64,000 nt of DNA from Dietzia sp. B32 (lineage in GTDB: Bacteria; Actinomycetota; Actinomycetes; Mycobacteriales; Mycobacteriaceae). The notes below the pieces were generated by a model. That model saw only the letters and a list, made by a program, of their open reading frames with translations. It did not search any database and was not told the DNA's origin. The position numbers and the translations under genes are program-made. Numbering within the stretch: position 1 is the first letter of the stretch; each line of letters starts with the position of its first letter. The stretch spans positions 2,480,001-2,544,000 of the forward strand of contig NZ_CP093845.1 of NCBI RefSeq assembly GCF_024732245.1, read 5' to 3'. Of the stretch, positions 37,458-45,514 are shown piece by piece.

Positions 37458-38345
37458 TCACCCCTGCGCGGTCATCTCCCGGCACCGGTCCCACAGCGCG
37501 CCGGCGACGTCGCGGTCGTGGGACGCCTTGGTGGAGTGCACGGTGGTGGGGTACCCGGTGAGTTCCCCGGGGCCGTCGGGGCCGATGTACGCGCCGCCCG
37601 GAACGGACCCCACGGTCGCCGCGTAGAGCTGCGGTAGGGCACCTCGCTCGGCCGGCTGCACCAGGAACGGGATCTTCTCGACGCCCTTCATGAGCAGATC
37701 CTGCACGCGGCTGCCGCTGCGGTACTGCAGATTGGTCGCCGAGTACCCCGGGTGCGCGGCCACCGCCTTGAGCGACGACCCCGCGGCGTCCAGGCGACGC
37801 TGCTGCTCGTAGGCGAGCATCACGCACGCCAGCTTGGACGCGGCGTAGACCGGCATCGGCGAGTAGCGGCGGCGGGTCCAGTCCAGATCGTCCGGGTCCA
37901 CCGAGCCGAAGCGGTGCATCATCGAGCCCAACCACACCACCCTGTCGGTGAGCGCCGGCGCGACGTGCTCGGTGAGGGCGAAGTGGCCGAGCACGTTGAC
38001 GCCGAACTGCATCTCGTGGCCCTGCGCCGTGCTCGACCGCGGGATGTTCATCAGTCCCGCGTTGTTGATGAGCACGTCGGGTGCACGACCCGCGAGGAGC
38101 TCACCCGCCGCGTGTACGGAGTCGAGGTCGGCCAGATCCAGCTCCACGACCTCGGCGCGCTCCGGGTGCGCGAGTGTCGCGCGGGCGGTCTCGGCGCGGC
38201 CGGTGTCACGGCAGGCCATGATCACGCGTGCGCCCGCGTCGGTCAGCGCGCGGGTGGACTGCAGGCCCAGCCCGGAGTTGGCTCCGGTGACCACGAAGGT
38301 CCGGCCGGTCTGGTCGGGGATGTCGGCTGTGGTCCATCGGCTCAT
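37458..38345 (-). CDS. Short-chain dehydrogenase/reductase
   Basis: A 295-residue Rossmann-fold oxidoreductase of the retinol-dehydrogenase-like SDR group. TGANSGLG (NADP-binding), NNAG, and the YAASK active-site motif are present. A C-terminal extension (PGYSATNLQYRSGSRVQDLL) is typical of this group. ATG 38345 lies 7 nt after TACGCT (leaderless); the frame extends upstream but without a start signal. Substrate unknown. Monocistronic and convergent with GSL protein D. Confidence 0.88.
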   Translation of the reverse strand: MSRWTTADIPDQTGRTFVVTGANSGLGLQSTRALTDAGARVIMACRDTGRAETARATLAHPERAEVVELDLADLDSVHAAGELLAGRAPDVLINNAGLMNIPRSSTAQGHEMQFGVNVLGHFALTEHVAPALTDRVVWLGSMMHRFGSVDPDDLDWTRRRYSPMPVYAASKLACVMLAYEQQRRLDAAGSSLKAVAAHPGYSATNLQYRSGSRVQDLLMKGVEKIPFLVQPAERGALPQLYAATVGSVPGGAYIGPDGPGELTGYPTTVHSTKASHDRDVAGALWDRCREMTAQG

Positions 38346-38352
38346 GCGGGCC

Positions 38353-38358
38353 AGCGTA
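38353..38358 (-). promoter_or_regulatory. -10 box, SDR gene
   Basis: TACGCT on the minus strand, 7 nt before ATG at 38345. Confidence 0.55.
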
Positions 38359-38400
38359 CGGCCGCGTACCGACATCGCCCACCGGCTCATGCGGACCGGC

Positions 38401-39195
38401 TCACTCCCAGGTGGCGGTGTCCGGGTCGACGCCGTGCGCCCGGGCGTTGGCCTCGACGGCGGCGACCAGCCACTGCGTCAGACCCGGCTCGTGCGCGTCG
38501 TAGGTCGCGGCGAACCGTTGGTCCTCGACGTACATCCGCGCCAGGCAGACCTGCATCGAGTGCGTGCAGTCGTAGAACCGGGCGATCGAGGACCGGTGCC
38601 GCTCGGCCAGCGCGGCTGCCTCGGGCGAGGCCGGGTCGACGTCGGCGCGCTTGGCGGCGGCGAGGTCGGCGTTCAGCGCGTCACCCTCGGCCTTGACCCG
38701 CCTCCATTCCTCCTTGGACATGCGCGCCGTGCGTTCCTGCGACTGCGCCCACTGCGGGGAGTCGCCCCAGCGCTGCTCGGCCTCCTCCCGGTACTCCTCC
38801 TTCCAGTCCGTGCCGAAGATCTCGGCCCGGTCCTCCGGGGTCAGTGGTGCGTTCATATCGATCGCCTCCTTCATGCGGTCGACTGCGGAGACCATCTCCT
38901 GCAGGTGCGAGATGCGTCCGACCAGCAGCTCCCGCTGGCGGGTCAGGTGAGCCAGCGCGTCGGCCTCCTGGTCGTCGAGCAGGCCCCCGATCTGCGCCAG
39001 TGGGAAGCCCAGCTCGCGGTAGACCAGGATCCGGTGGATGCGGGCGACGTCGTCGTCGTCATATACCCGGTAGTCCGACCACGTCCTGCCGCTCGCCGGC
39101 GCCAGCCCGATCCGGTCCCAGTGGTGCAGGGTCCGGACGCTCACGCCGACGAGCGCGGCGACCGCACCTACGGTGAGCCCGTCTCTCGTCGTCAT
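38401..39195 (-). CDS. TipA-like MerR-family regulator with TipAS domain
   Basis: A 264-residue regulator. An N-terminal MerR winged helix (LTVGAVAALVGVSVRTLHHWDRIGLAPASGRTWSDYR...VYDDDDVARI shortened: LTVGAVAALVGV then LHHWDRIGL) is followed by a long coiled-coil (about residues 80-120). A C-terminal TipAS-type helical domain spans about residues 125-264 (LTPEDRAEIFGTDWKEEYRE, WGDSPQWAQSQERT, FYDCTHSMQVCLARMYVEDQ). In Streptomyces TipAL this domain binds thiopeptide antibiotics and the protein activates its own promoter. Ligand here unknown. It is divergent from the GabD2-type gene, with about 135 bases between starts, so that gene may be its target. Confidence 0.85.
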   Translation of the reverse strand: MTTRDGLTVGAVAALVGVSVRTLHHWDRIGLAPASGRTWSDYRVYDDDDVARIHRILVYRELGFPLAQIGGLLDDQEADALAHLTRQRELLVGRISHLQEMVSAVDRMKEAIDMNAPLTPEDRAEIFGTDWKEEYREEAEQRWGDSPQWAQSQERTARMSKEEWRRVKAEGDALNADLAAAKRADVDPASPEAAALAERHRSSIARFYDCTHSMQVCLARMYVEDQRFAATYDAHEPGLTQWLVAAVEANARAHGVDPDTATWE

Positions 39196-39318
39196 CCCTC
39201 CAGCATCTCTCACATCCACGAGCGTGGTGCCTGACGCGACGTCAGGGTCAAGCCCGGGATCCGGCGACCGGCGGGCGGGGAACCGCGGCAGGCGGTACCG
39301 CTCGTCCTTACCCGCCGG

Positions 39319-39324
39319 TAACAT
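39319..39324 (+). promoter_or_regulatory. -10 box, GabD2-type gene
   Basis: TAACAT, 7 nt before ATG at 39332. Confidence 0.55.
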
Positions 39325-39331
39325 CTGGGCC

Positions 39332-40897
39332 ATGACCCGACCCGCGCCCCGTGTGTACGACCGTCTCCGCGACCTCGTCGCGATCCCCGAGTTCCGGGCC
39401 GACCCCTCGAGCCGCCCGTCGGCGGTGATCAACGAGGTCTTCACCGGCGAACCGCTGGCGGAGATCCCCGTGGGCACCGCCGACGACGTGACCGCCGCCG
39501 TCGACCGGGCCCGGGCCGCGCAGGTCGCGTGGGCCGAACGCGACATCTCCGACCGCGTCGCCGTGATCACCCGGTTCGCCAGGCAGGTCATGCGCAATCG
39601 CGGCGAGCTCATGGACATCGTGCAGGCCGAGACCGGAAAGAGCCGCGCCTCCGCGCAGGAGGAGGTGCTGGACTGCCTCATCACCGCGCGCCACTACGCC
39701 CGGACCGCACCCGGCCTGCTCGCCCCCAAGCGGGTCCAGGGCATGCTGCCGGGTCTGACCAAGGCCGTGGTGCGCCGCCAGCCCAAGGGCGTCGTGGGCG
39801 TGATCGCCCCGTGGAACTACCCGCTCAACCTCGCCGCCACCGACGCGCTCGCCGCCCTGCTCGCGGGCAACGCCGTGGTGATCAAGCCCGCGTCCATCAC
39901 CCCGTTCTGCGCCCTCGCCGCCGCAGACATGCTCTACCAGGCGGGCCTGCCGCGCGACCTGTTCCAGGTGGTGCCCGGTTCGGGTGGGACCGTCGGCGGC
40001 GCGATCGTCGAGAACGTGGACTACCTCATGTTCACCGGATCCACCGCCACCGGCCGCACGCTGGGCCGCCAGTGCGGCGAACGCCTGATCGGATTCTCCG
40101 CGGAACTCGGCGGGAAGAACGCCATGATCGTCACCGCCGGCGCCGACCTCGACGAGGTGGCCGAGGTCGCCACCCGCGCGTTCTTCTCCAACTCCGGTCA
40201 GCTGTGCATCTCCGTGGAGCGGGTCTACGTGGAGCGGTCCGTGGCGCCGGAGCTCATCGAGAAGCTCTCCGCACGCGTGCAGGCCATGAGCGTCGGACCC
40301 GGCTACGACTTCGAGGCCGAGATGGGCAGCCTCATCTCCCGCGACCAGTTGGACACCGTCTCCGCGCACGTCGACGACGCCGTCGCCAAGGGCGCCCGGG
40401 TCCTCGCCGGCGGACGCGCCCGGCCCGACCTCGGACCACTGTTCTACGAGCCCACGCTGCTCACCGACGTGCCCTCCGACGCGACCTGCTACGACGAGGA
40501 GACCTTCGGCCCCGTCGTGTCGATCTACCCCGTCGACTCGGTCGAGGAGGCGATCGCCGAGGCGAACGACACCGAGTACGGGCTCAACTCGTCGGTGTTC
40601 GCCGGATCCGACGCCGAGGGCGAGCAGATCGCCGCGCGTCTGCGGACCGGCACCGTCAACGTCGGCGAGGGCTACGTCGCCGGCTGGGGCTCGGTGGCGG
40701 GTCCGATGGGCGGCATGGGCGCCTCCGGGGTGGGGCGGCGCCACGGTGACGAGGGACTGCTCAAGTACACCGAATCGCAGACGATCGCCACGCAGCGGGT
40801 CATGCACATGGGCGGGCCGTCGTTCCTGCCCCGCAAGCGGTGGCAGCAGTTGCTCGCGCCCGCCACCGACGCGATGCGCTTCCTGCCGGGGCGGTAG
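39332..40897 (+). CDS. gabD2: Succinate-semialdehyde dehydrogenase, GabD2 type
   Basis: Oxidises succinic semialdehyde to succinate with NAD(P). It has 521 residues. Catalytic Glu lies in FSAELGGKNAM and catalytic Cys in FFSNSGQLCISVERVYV. GVIAPWNYPLNL and FTGSTATGR line the cofactor pocket. The PFCALAAADMLYQAGLPRDLFQVVPG segment and C-terminal extension match GabD2 of Mycobacteriales better than GabD1. The start is leaderless after TAACAT. It ends before a 25-bp perfect inverted repeat shared with the convergent copC unit. Confidence 0.88.
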   Translation: MTRPAPRVYDRLRDLVAIPEFRADPSSRPSAVINEVFTGEPLAEIPVGTADDVTAAVDRARAAQVAWAERDISDRVAVITRFARQVMRNRGELMDIVQAETGKSRASAQEEVLDCLITARHYARTAPGLLAPKRVQGMLPGLTKAVVRRQPKGVVGVIAPWNYPLNLAATDALAALLAGNAVVIKPASITPFCALAAADMLYQAGLPRDLFQVVPGSGGTVGGAIVENVDYLMFTGSTATGRTLGRQCGERLIGFSAELGGKNAMIVTAGADLDEVAEVATRAFFSNSGQLCISVERVYVERSVAPELIEKLSARVQAMSVGPGYDFEAEMGSLISRDQLDTVSAHVDDAVAKGARVLAGGRARPDLGPLFYEPTLLTDVPSDATCYDEETFGPVVSIYPVDSVEEAIAEANDTEYGLNSSVFAGSDAEGEQIAARLRTGTVNVGEGYVAGWGSVAGPMGGMGASGVGRRHGDEGLLKYTESQTIATQRVMHMGGPSFLPRKRWQQLLAPATDAMRFLPGR

Positions 40898-40987
40898 GCG
40901 GGCGGCGGGCGCCCGCGCGGGCGGCCGCTGCGGGCGGTGTCCGGCCGCCTCGGCCCGCCTCGTGATGCTGCCGCTCGACCTCGTGAT

Positions 40988-41059
40988 ACAGCCGCGTCCG
41001 GGCATGGCGTCTCGCGCGCCCCGGGGGGCAGGCCAGACGCCATGCCCGGACGCGGCTGT
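40988..41059. terminator. 25-bp perfect inverted repeat, bidirectional terminator
   Basis: Arms 40988-41012 and 41035-41059 are exact reverse complements (25 of 25) around a 22-nt loop. It lies between the convergent gabD2 and copC genes, so it probably ends both transcripts. There is no T-run on either side. Confidence 0.75.
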
Positions 41060-41132
41060 GGCTGACGTGTACAGGCGCGGGAGCAAGACGCCGGGCGGGG
41101 GAGCGGCTGCACCGCTGTGGCGGGCCCGCCCG

Positions 41133-41747
41133 TCAGTTACCGCGGCGCAACAGCACGAACGCGCCGCCGATGAGCAGGATCGCCAGACCGCCGACGACCC
41201 AGATCGCCGGGTTGACGCCGGTGTCCTCGCCCGAGGTCTCGTCGGCGACGTCCGCCTCGTCGCCGGCCCCGGCATCGGACCCGTCCGCCGGGGAGGCGTC
41301 TCCACCGGCCGTGGGCTCCGCGCCGGACTCTGCGCCTGCCTCCGCGCCGTCGGCCCCGCCCGCCACGGTGAAGACCGTCGATCCGCTGACCACGTGCCCG
41401 TCGGACGAGGTCACCCGGTATCCGACGGTGTAGGCGCCGGGCTCGAGATCGTCGAGTTCGACCGTGACGGTCTCGCCCGCGACGGAGGGGTCGCCGACCA
41501 CCCGGTTGCTCCGGTCGTCCCCGGCGGTCACGGCGACCGAGGCGAAGTTCTGGTTGATCTCCTCGTTGAAGGTCAGGACGATCTCGCCGGGTGGGGCGTC
41601 GAGCTCCGAACCGTCCTGCGGGACGACGGAGGTCAACACGGAGTGCGCGGCGGCGACCGGCGCGAGCACCACTGCGGGGGCGGCCGCCCCGCCGATGAGG
41701 GCGGCCGCCACCGCGATGGAGGCCATCCGCCCCCGGAGCTCCGTCAC
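41133..41747 (-). CDS. copC: CopC-domain copper-binding protein with C-terminal membrane anchor
   Basis: A 204-residue exported protein. After the signal peptide (IAVAAALIGGAAAPAVVLAPVAAA) the mature chain starts AHSVLTSVVPQDGSELDAPP, putting a His at the N-terminus where CopC binds Cu(II). SSDGHVVSGSTVFTV supplies the second His. An acidic low-complexity stalk leads to a C-terminal span (WVVGGLAILLIGGAFVLL) and RRGN. GTG 41747 overlaps the stop of the DUF6474 gene (GTGA). No CopD/YcnJ membrane partner is adjacent, which is unusual. Confidence 0.87.
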   Translation of the reverse strand: MTELRGRMASIAVAAALIGGAAAPAVVLAPVAAAHSVLTSVVPQDGSELDAPPGEIVLTFNEEINQNFASVAVTAGDDRSNRVVGDPSVAGETVTVELDDLEPGAYTVGYRVTSSDGHVVSGSTVFTVAGGADGAEAGAESGAEPTAGGDASPADGSDAGAGDEADVADETSGEDTGVNPAIWVVGGLAILLIGGAFVLLRRGN

Positions 41748-42589
41748 GCCTTGACGCCCAGGCGGGCGAAGATGTCCTTGTTGATGCGGTCGAGCTCGCC
41801 GGAGATAGACGAGTGGATCTCGCGCCGCTGTGCGGTGGGCGTGGTCTCGGCGGTCTCGACCGCCGTGCGCAGGTCCGTGAGTCGGGTCCGGCTGGAGGTG
41901 ATGAAGTCCTTGACCTCCCGCTCGCTGCCGCGGCTCACCTCGAGCTGGTCGAGGGTCTGCTCGAGGCGGACGATGCGCACGCCGAGTGCGGCACCGGGGC
42001 CGGTGGCGTTGATGCCGGCGGCCTCGAGGTCCACCCCACCTGGCCCGGTGGGCTTGCCCGGCGACCCCTGGGCGTTGGAGACGGCCTTGTAGACCATCGG
42101 CAGCAGCACCGGGGTGGCGACCTTGGCCATGTTCAGCCACCGCTGCAGGTCGTCCTTGTTGAGCTTGGTGCCCTCGAGCTTCTTCAGCTCCATCTCGGCG
42201 AGCTGGTACTCGTGCTTGCGGCCGGCGGAGTCGATCTTCTCGGCCAGCTTGCGGTCCTTGGCCAGTAGCTTGGCCTCGCGCTTGATGGTGGCGCGCTCCT
42301 GCTTGGCGTGGACCTTCTCGTTCTTGCGGTTCCGCTTGGCGGATCTGCGGTCGAGCTTGTCCCGCTTCTCGGCGCGCTTCTCCGCGCGGCGGGCCTTGCG
42401 GTCGGCGTTCTTGCGCTCGAGCTTGGCGCGCTCCTTGGCCTCGGCCAGCTCCACGCGGTGGGCCTCCTTGGCCTTCTTGCGCGTCTCCTTGGCCGCGAGC
42501 TTGGCCTCGGTCATGGCCGTGGACTTGAGCGCCGAAGCATGGGCGCGGAGTTCGGCACGCTTGTCGCGGTAGGTCGTCAGCTTGCCCAT
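41744..42589 (-). CDS. Highly charged coiled-coil protein (DUF6474-like)
   Basis: A 281-residue protein. Residues 1-140 are an almost uninterrupted Lys/Arg/Glu/Ala helix (TRKKAKEAHRVELAEAKERA, RKARRAEKRAEKRDKLDRR), predicted to form a long coiled coil. Residues about 145-281 are less charged, with WLNMAKVATPVLLPMVYKAVS and a C-terminal helix pair. It resembles DUF6474, a Mycobacteriales-restricted family of unknown function. ATG 42589 follows GAAGGAT; a TAGGCT -10 lies about 38 bases upstream. Coupled to copC. Confidence 0.7.
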   Translation of the reverse strand: MGKLTTYRDKRAELRAHASALKSTAMTEAKLAAKETRKKAKEAHRVELAEAKERAKLERKNADRKARRAEKRAEKRDKLDRRSAKRNRKNEKVHAKQERATIKREAKLLAKDRKLAEKIDSAGRKHEYQLAEMELKKLEGTKLNKDDLQRWLNMAKVATPVLLPMVYKAVSNAQGSPGKPTGPGGVDLEAAGINATGPGAALGVRIVRLEQTLDQLEVSRGSEREVKDFITSSRTRLTDLRTAVETAETTPTAQRREIHSSISGELDRINKDIFARLGVKA

Positions 42590-42694
42590 GGGCGTCGATC
42601 CTTCTCTCGTCGCGGACATCAGGACTCCAGCCTAGGCGAATCGGGTCGCAACGAGGACCGGACCGTCGCGCGGGGCGCGGCTGGTCCATGATGG

Positions 42695-44380
42695 ATGGCG
42701 ATGGAGGACGCCGGGAACACCACGTACCGGGCCCCCGACGTGACGGTGGTGGGGCCGGCCTCGGGGGCCAGATGTCTGCACCGTGTGGCCCGCGAGCGTG
42801 ACGCCCGACCGGGGTGGTGGCGGACGGCGCCGCTCGACGAGGGCGTGCGGCTGCGGGCCATGGCGGCGGCGGATCGTCGCGCGGGTCTCCGGGAACGGGC
42901 GCTGCGGGGCGCGCGCCCCGATTCCACGGTGGTGGACGTCGTGGGGGATCACTGGACGGATCTGCCGGGGGACGTCCCGGGTGACGACGACGAGAGGGCG
43001 ACACTCCGGGCCCTGGCAGACGGGGCGACCCTGGTGTGGGGCGCGGCTCTTCCCGCCGATCCGCCGAGTGGCCGGGCGGGCCTCAGGTGCACCCTGGCGG
43101 CCGTGCCCGGCGGCGGGTACGCGCCGGTCCTGGTGGTCAACCACAAGGTGGTCGACCCGCGGCGTGGCAGGGGGTCCGCGACGGCGACGGTCACCCGGTT
43201 GCTCGACTGGGCGCCCGCGCCGGATCCCACGCTGCGGGTGCGGCGTCACCCCGCGGACCTGGATCGGCTCGTCCACGCGTGGCGGTTGCTCGAGTCCGTG
43301 GGCCACGCGGCGGGGTCCCCGGTCGGTGCGGTGCTGGGGTTGGGGTCGGCGCGCGCGGTGGTGCACGACCTGGGGCCGGTGCTCGACCCGGCCGACCGCA
43401 CCCACGCCACGCGGCTGGCGGTGGTGCGGGGGGAGCTGGACACCGCGCCCAGCCGGATCGGCGAGTGCCGCACCTGCCCCTGGTGGGAGGGCTGGGACGA
43501 CCGGGACGGGCCCGTCGAGGGGTGTCGCGACCGGCTCGTCGCGGACGATGACGTCAGCCTCGTCGTCGGCGGGGGGCATGTGGGACCCCTCCGGGCGCGG
43601 GGGATCCGGACCGTGGCGGACCTGGCGGAGGCCGGACCGGAACGGCCCACGGACTGGAACGGCGAGCCGTTCGCGGACGCGGTCCGGCGCGCGCGGGCGC
43701 ACCGGGACGGCGAGGTCGTGGTGCCGAAGGTGGCCCGGCCGAGCATCCCCCGCGCGGACATCGAGGTGGACGTCGACCTCGAGAGTCACCTCGACGACGG
43801 CGCCTACCTGTGGGGGACCCTGCTCACGCTGAGGGACGGGCGCCCCCTGGAGGCCGAGGAGTACAGGCCGTTCGCCACCTGGGCCCGGTTGCCGGATCCG
43901 GACGAGGGGCGCTCGTTCGCGGAGTTCTGGCGCTGGCTCACCGGGATCCGCGACCGGGCCGCAGGGCAGGGGCGCACGTTCCGGGCGTACTGCTATTCCC
44001 GGTCGGCGGAGAACGGGTGGATGCTCTCGTCGGCGAGCAGGTTCGGCCCGGAGGGCACGGTCGTCGTCGTCAAGGGGGTCCCCTCCGTCGCCGAGGTGCG
44101 GCGCTTCATCTCCTCCCCGCTGTGGGTGGACGTCCACGAGGCTGTCTCCACCCAGTTCGTCTCGACCTCCGGCCTGGGACTCAAGGTGGTCGCCCCGGCC
44201 GCCGGGTTCACATGGCGTGATCCCGAGGCCGGGGGCGAGGCCTCGCTCGGGTGGTATCGCGACGCGCAGGCGGCGAGGGGTGTCGAGCGAGATGCCGGCC
44301 GGAATCGCATCCTCACCTACAACGAGGACGACGTCCGGGCGACGCGCGCTGTACGCGAATGGATCTCCCACTTCGTGTGA
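42695..44380 (+). CDS. TM0106-family RecB-like putative nuclease
   Basis: A 561-residue protein. The N-terminal half is RecB/PD-(D/E)xK-like with VVVDVVGDHW, VLVVNHKVVDP and a cysteine set (GECRTCPWWEGW...GCRD) like those that hold a Fe-S cluster in related nucleases. HVGPLRARGIRTVADLAEAGP is a helix-hairpin-helix-like segment. The C-terminal half is RNase H/DnaQ-like, with IEVDVDLESH and YNEDDVRATRAVREW acidic residues. TM0106 proteins often neighbour CRISPR or repair genes elsewhere; neither is seen here. Starts at 42695 and 42701 are both plausible, the second being leaderless after CATGAT. Confidence 0.78.
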   Translation: MAMEDAGNTTYRAPDVTVVGPASGARCLHRVARERDARPGWWRTAPLDEGVRLRAMAAADRRAGLRERALRGARPDSTVVDVVGDHWTDLPGDVPGDDDERATLRALADGATLVWGAALPADPPSGRAGLRCTLAAVPGGGYAPVLVVNHKVVDPRRGRGSATATVTRLLDWAPAPDPTLRVRRHPADLDRLVHAWRLLESVGHAAGSPVGAVLGLGSARAVVHDLGPVLDPADRTHATRLAVVRGELDTAPSRIGECRTCPWWEGWDDRDGPVEGCRDRLVADDDVSLVVGGGHVGPLRARGIRTVADLAEAGPERPTDWNGEPFADAVRRARAHRDGEVVVPKVARPSIPRADIEVDVDLESHLDDGAYLWGTLLTLRDGRPLEAEEYRPFATWARLPDPDEGRSFAEFWRWLTGIRDRAAGQGRTFRAYCYSRSAENGWMLSSASRFGPEGTVVVVKGVPSVAEVRRFISSPLWVDVHEAVSTQFVSTSGLGLKVVAPAAGFTWRDPEAGGEASLGWYRDAQAARGVERDAGRNRILTYNEDDVRATRAVREWISHFV

Positions 44381-44481
44381 TCGCCGTGCTCCGATCGACG
44401 GCCGACCGGGCCCGTCGATCCTGTGCCGGGCGGGCGGTCGGTGATATGCGCAGTGGGTGAGCGGATTTCGGCACCCTTCCC

Positions 44482-44496
44482 TAACTAAGATTTAAC
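44482..44496. promoter_or_regulatory. Paired TAAC half-sites upstream of GSL protein E
   Basis: TAAC at 44482-44485 and again at 44493-44496, exactly 11 bp apart, within the only AT-rich patch of the gap. Tandem sites spaced by one helical turn are typical of OmpR/PhoB-family regulators such as MtrA. The assignment is tentative. Confidence 0.35.
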
Positions 44497-44530
44497 TGAG
44501 ATCTCGCCGTTCATCTCCTGAATACACGGA

Positions 44531-44536
44531 TAGGGT
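44531..44536 (+). promoter_or_regulatory. -10 box of GSL protein E
   Basis: TAGGGT, about 120 nt before ATG 44658, implying a leader of about 115 nt. Confidence 0.45.
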
Positions 44537-44657
44537 GAGGTTCGGGCCGATGAACCCCGTTCTCGTAACACCGTTCTCGAGTCCCATGAACCCCGCCCGG
44601 GGTGGGTCGGCCACGAGCCCCCGCGCCTGGGAACCCCTTTCCACACGAGGAGACGCA

Positions 44658-45404
44658 ATGACGTTCACCACCCGCAAGGCCGCTGCCGTCGCAGCCGCGG
44701 CTGCCCTGGCACTCTCGGGCGCCACCGGCGTCGCCGCCGCGCAGGACGAGGCGACGGGCAGTCTCGACCTCGGAAGCCTCGTCGGCGGCTCGGCGGAGGG
44801 CAGCACCGAGTCGGCGGGTAGCGGGGAGTCGGCCGGTAACGGGTCCGTTCCCCAGGACCTGGGTTCGCTCATCCTGGATGCCAACGCCACCGGTGAGGGC
44901 TCCCTCGACACCTCGGGTTCGGCGCTGCTCGGTGAGCCCTCCACCGGCTCGCTCGCGCCGCTCGCGGGTTCGGTCGCCCCGCTCGCGACCGGCTCGGTCG
45001 ACATCCTCACCCCGGCAGACGGCACGGGTTCGGTGGACACCTCGGGTTCGGCGCTCCTCGGTGAGCCGACCACCGGCTCGCTGGCCCCGATCTACGCGCC
45101 GATCGCCGGCTCGCTCGGAATCGGCGAGGGTGCCACCCTCGTCCTCGGCTCCGACGCCGGATCGCTGCCGGGCACGGGCTCGCTCGTGCCCGCGACCCTG
45201 GGCCTCGGCTCCGTGGCCGCGATCGGCGCCGGCGTCTACTTCCTGCCGGAGATCCACGCGGCGCTCACCGCTGCCGGCATCGCCCTCCCGCCGCTGCCGC
45301 CGCTGCCGTGGGCCCCGGCCCCCGGTGCCGCACCGGCGCCCGCACCGGCGCCCGCGCCGGCTCCCGGCCCGGTCGGTGACCAGGCGGACAACGGTCGCGG
45401 CTGA
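44658..45404 (+). CDS. Secreted GSL-repeat protein E
   Basis: A 248-residue predicted exported protein. The signal peptide is TTRKAAAVAAAAALALSGATGVAAAQ. The mature N-terminal region has GSL motifs (EATGSLDLGSLVGGSAEGS, STGSLAPLAGSVAPL) and a 19-residue element, SLDTSGSALLGEPSTGSLA, repeated as SVDTSGSALLGEPTTGSLA. A hydrophobic segment (LGLGSVAAIGAGVYFLPEI) precedes IALPPLPPLPW and a (AP)n tail. This matches the C-terminal arrangement of GSL protein B. ATG 44658 follows GAGGAG by 5 nt. No anchor. Function unknown. Confidence 0.8.
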   Translation: MTFTTRKAAAVAAAAALALSGATGVAAAQDEATGSLDLGSLVGGSAEGSTESAGSGESAGNGSVPQDLGSLILDANATGEGSLDTSGSALLGEPSTGSLAPLAGSVAPLATGSVDILTPADGTGSVDTSGSALLGEPTTGSLAPIYAPIAGSLGIGEGATLVLGSDAGSLPGTGSLVPATLGLGSVAAIGAGVYFLPEIHAALTAAGIALPPLPPLPWAPAPGAAPAPAPAPAPAPGPVGDQADNGRG

Positions 45405-45439
45405 CCCCGGGTCACATCGACTGACGCAGGCGCAGCACT

Positions 45440-45471
45440 GAGGCCCGCCCCCTGCGAAGGGGGCGGGCCTC
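45440..45471 (+). terminator. Intrinsic terminator after GSL protein E
   Basis: A 13-bp perfect stem (45440-45452 with 45459-45471) and TGCGAA loop, 35 nt past the stop. Confidence 0.88.
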
Positions 45472-45514
45472 GGTCGTTGCCGGCTCGGACCCGTACCCGG
45501 GCCCGGTCGGGCTG

